A DNA stretch of 5,500 bases, taken from the NCBI GenBank assembly GCA_043746555.1, contig JAYTQU010000198.1, forward strand, positions 1 through 5,500, written 5' to 3'. A model generated the notes under the pieces. That model worked only from the letters and a program-made list of their open reading frames with translations. It was not told the DNA's origin and ran no database searches. This document shows positions 4,263 to 5,500 of this stretch, piece by piece. Positions within the stretch are counted from its first letter, which is position 1, and every line of letters begins with the position of its first letter. A program made the position numbers and the translations under genes. The DNA comes from CAZQYC01 sp043746555 (lineage in GTDB: Bacteria > Pseudomonadota > Gammaproteobacteria > Steroidobacterales > Steroidobacteraceae).

Positions 4263-5500
4263 GTGGAAACAGCCAATCGCGAACACCGCCCGCCTTCGCC
4301 GGCTTTGCAACGCGCCGAGGCGTTTTTGGATTCGTTACCGCCGCATCCGGCCGCTGCGCGCGCGCGCGCGCGCTGACGGCGATCGTTTCGGGACTCGCCG
4401 CCGAGGACGACGTGATTCTCGGCACGCTAGCCTTTCCTTTATTGGAGGCCGGCCAAATCGACGACGCCAAAGCGATCTTGGTTTTCGGCGACGACGCCAC
4501 TCGCATCGCTCGCGCGAGCATTCGACTGGGCAGCTTCGGCACGCAATCGCCATTGCAAGCCAGTGATGCGATTTCGGGCCGACAAGCCGAAGCGGTACGC
4601 AAAATGCTGCTCGCTATCGTCGGCGATCCGCGACTGGTCCTGGTGCGCTTGGCGGATCAATTGCATCGTCTGCGGGAAAGCAAGAACGCGACCGCTGTTG
4701 AACGTCGTCGCATCGCGCTGGAAACTCGCGAAATCTATGCGCCGCTGGCCAATCGCTTAGGAATCTGGCAGCTCAAATGGGAATTGGAAGACTTGAGTTT
4801 TCGGTTTCTCGATCCCGACGAGTACAAGCATATCGCGCAACTGCTGGCGGCGAAGCGCGTCGATCGCGAACAGTACATCGACAATGTGATGAACGACATT
4901 AAAGGCGCGCTTGCAGACGCCGGCGTCGAGGCGGAAGTGGCCGGCCGACCGAAACACATCTACAGTATTTGGCGCAAGATGCAGCGCAAGAATTTATCGT
5001 TCGACCAACTCTACGACATTCGCGCGGTGCGTATCTTGGTGAATACCATCGCCGATTGTTATGCGGCGCTGGGCGTCGTACACGGTAAATGGCCATACAT
5101 TCCCGGCGAGTTCGACGACTACATCGCGACGCCCACGGATAATCTTTATCGTTCCTTGCATACGGCTGTGATCGGTCCGCAGAAATTGCCGCTCGAAATC
5201 CAAATCCGCACGCGCGAAATGCACGAGCACGCGGAGCTTGGCGTCGCGGCACACTGGACTTACAAAGAAGGCGCTCGCGCCAATGTCGCTTATCAACAAA
5301 AGATCAATTGGCTGAGACAATTACTCGAACCCGCCACCAACGATAGCGGCGAAAAAGAAACCGATGGCGATTTTCTAGAGCGCGTGCGCGCCGAGGTTTT
5401 TGAGGATCGCATTTATGCCTTATCGCCGCGCGGTGAAGTGATCGAGTTACCGCAAGGCGCGACACCACTCGACTATGCTTATCACGTCCATACCGATTTA
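4263..5500 (+). CDS. relA: RelA, GTP pyrophosphokinase ((p)ppGpp synthetase I); 5' end frameshifted, 3' end beyond the window
   Basis: RelA transfers pyrophosphate from ATP to GTP or GDP on ribosomes stalled by uncharged tRNA, triggering the stringent response. From 4376 the frame is open to the window end and matches RelA throughout: a degenerate HD-type region (LAFPLLEAG where SpoT has its His-Asp pair), then IYAPLANRLGIWQLKWELED, the synthetase core with GRPKHIYSIWRKMQRK, YDIRAVRIL (Asp codon 5015-5017), EFDDYIA (5108-5128) and LEIQIRT (Glu codon 5195-5197), then AELGVAAHWTYKEG, and the start of a TGS domain from about 5408. EFDD (EXDD class) and the missing HD pair mark a monofunctional synthetase. 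The 5' end is broken: from GTG 4263 the RelA-like segment ALQRAEAFLDSLPPHPAA is in another frame, ends at TGA 4374-4376, and joins the main frame only if one GC unit is removed. The main frame alone is open from an ATG at 4139, but its N-terminus is unlike RelA. No ribosome binding site precedes 4263. Confidence 0.93.
4356..4373. repeat. (GC)9 dinucleotide repeat inside the 5' part of relA
   Basis: Nine perfect GC units lie between T4355 and T4374. In the frame of the upstream RelA-like segment they encode alternating Ala-Arg and run into TGA at 4374-4376. In the downstream frame they lead to ALTAIVSGL, the start of the unbroken RelA sequence. Eight units would join the two parts. The tract is thus both a likely slippage site and the exact point of the frame change. 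Confidence 0.9.

Noticed and set aside
4139..4358. Uninterrupted extension of the main relA frame back to an ATG at 4139
   Set aside because: It gives a Gly/Ser/His-rich N-terminus (MEHCAFGESHGLGGK…) unlike RelA, has no ribosome binding site and overlaps the ruvC start. An automatic gene caller could well choose it, and it would be the correct call if the GC tract length is genuine and no frameshift exists.

Overview
The window looks like a chromosomal core region of a gammaproteobacterium of moderate-to-high GC. The evidence is the linkage of ruvC-ruvA-ruvB to ybgC-tolQ-tolR-tolA, proteins that track the E. coli ones almost residue by residue at catalytic positions, and a monofunctional RelA with an EFDD motif and no HD pair. 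I cannot name the genus. There is no rRNA, tRNA, CRISPR array, insertion sequence or prophage signal.

Layout. About three quarters of the window (1-4140) is one minus-strand gene block, read right to left: ruvC, ruvA, ruvB, ybgC, tolQ, tolR and the first 34 codons of tolA, which runs off the left edge. Packing is tight: ruvC/ruvA, ruvB/ybgC and ybgC/tolQ overlap by ATGA, and tolQ/tolR and tolR/tolA are 3-4 nt apart. The exception is a 143-nt gap between ruvA and ruvB that holds a short direct repeat. On the plus strand, divergent from ruvC, lies relA, which runs off the right edge.

Function. RuvA and RuvB form the branch-migration motor and RuvC the resolvase for Holliday junctions. YbgC is the thioesterase that accompanies the Tol-Pal cluster. 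TolQ, TolR and TolA form the proton-driven inner-membrane part of the Tol-Pal system, which maintains outer-membrane integrity and constricts the envelope at division. tolB and pal would be expected further left. RelA makes (p)ppGpp when ribosomes stall on uncharged tRNA.

Main anomaly. The 5' end of relA does not read cleanly. RelA-like sequence starts in one frame (from about 4263), enters a perfect (GC)9 tract at 4356-4373, hits TGA immediately after it, and continues in another frame to the window end. Removing one GC unit would join the two parts. This may be a slippage mutation, a phase-variable repeat switch or a sequencing/assembly error. Upstream lies a 31-codon ORF with a good ribosome binding site, whose TAA directly abuts the GTG where the RelA-like reading begins.
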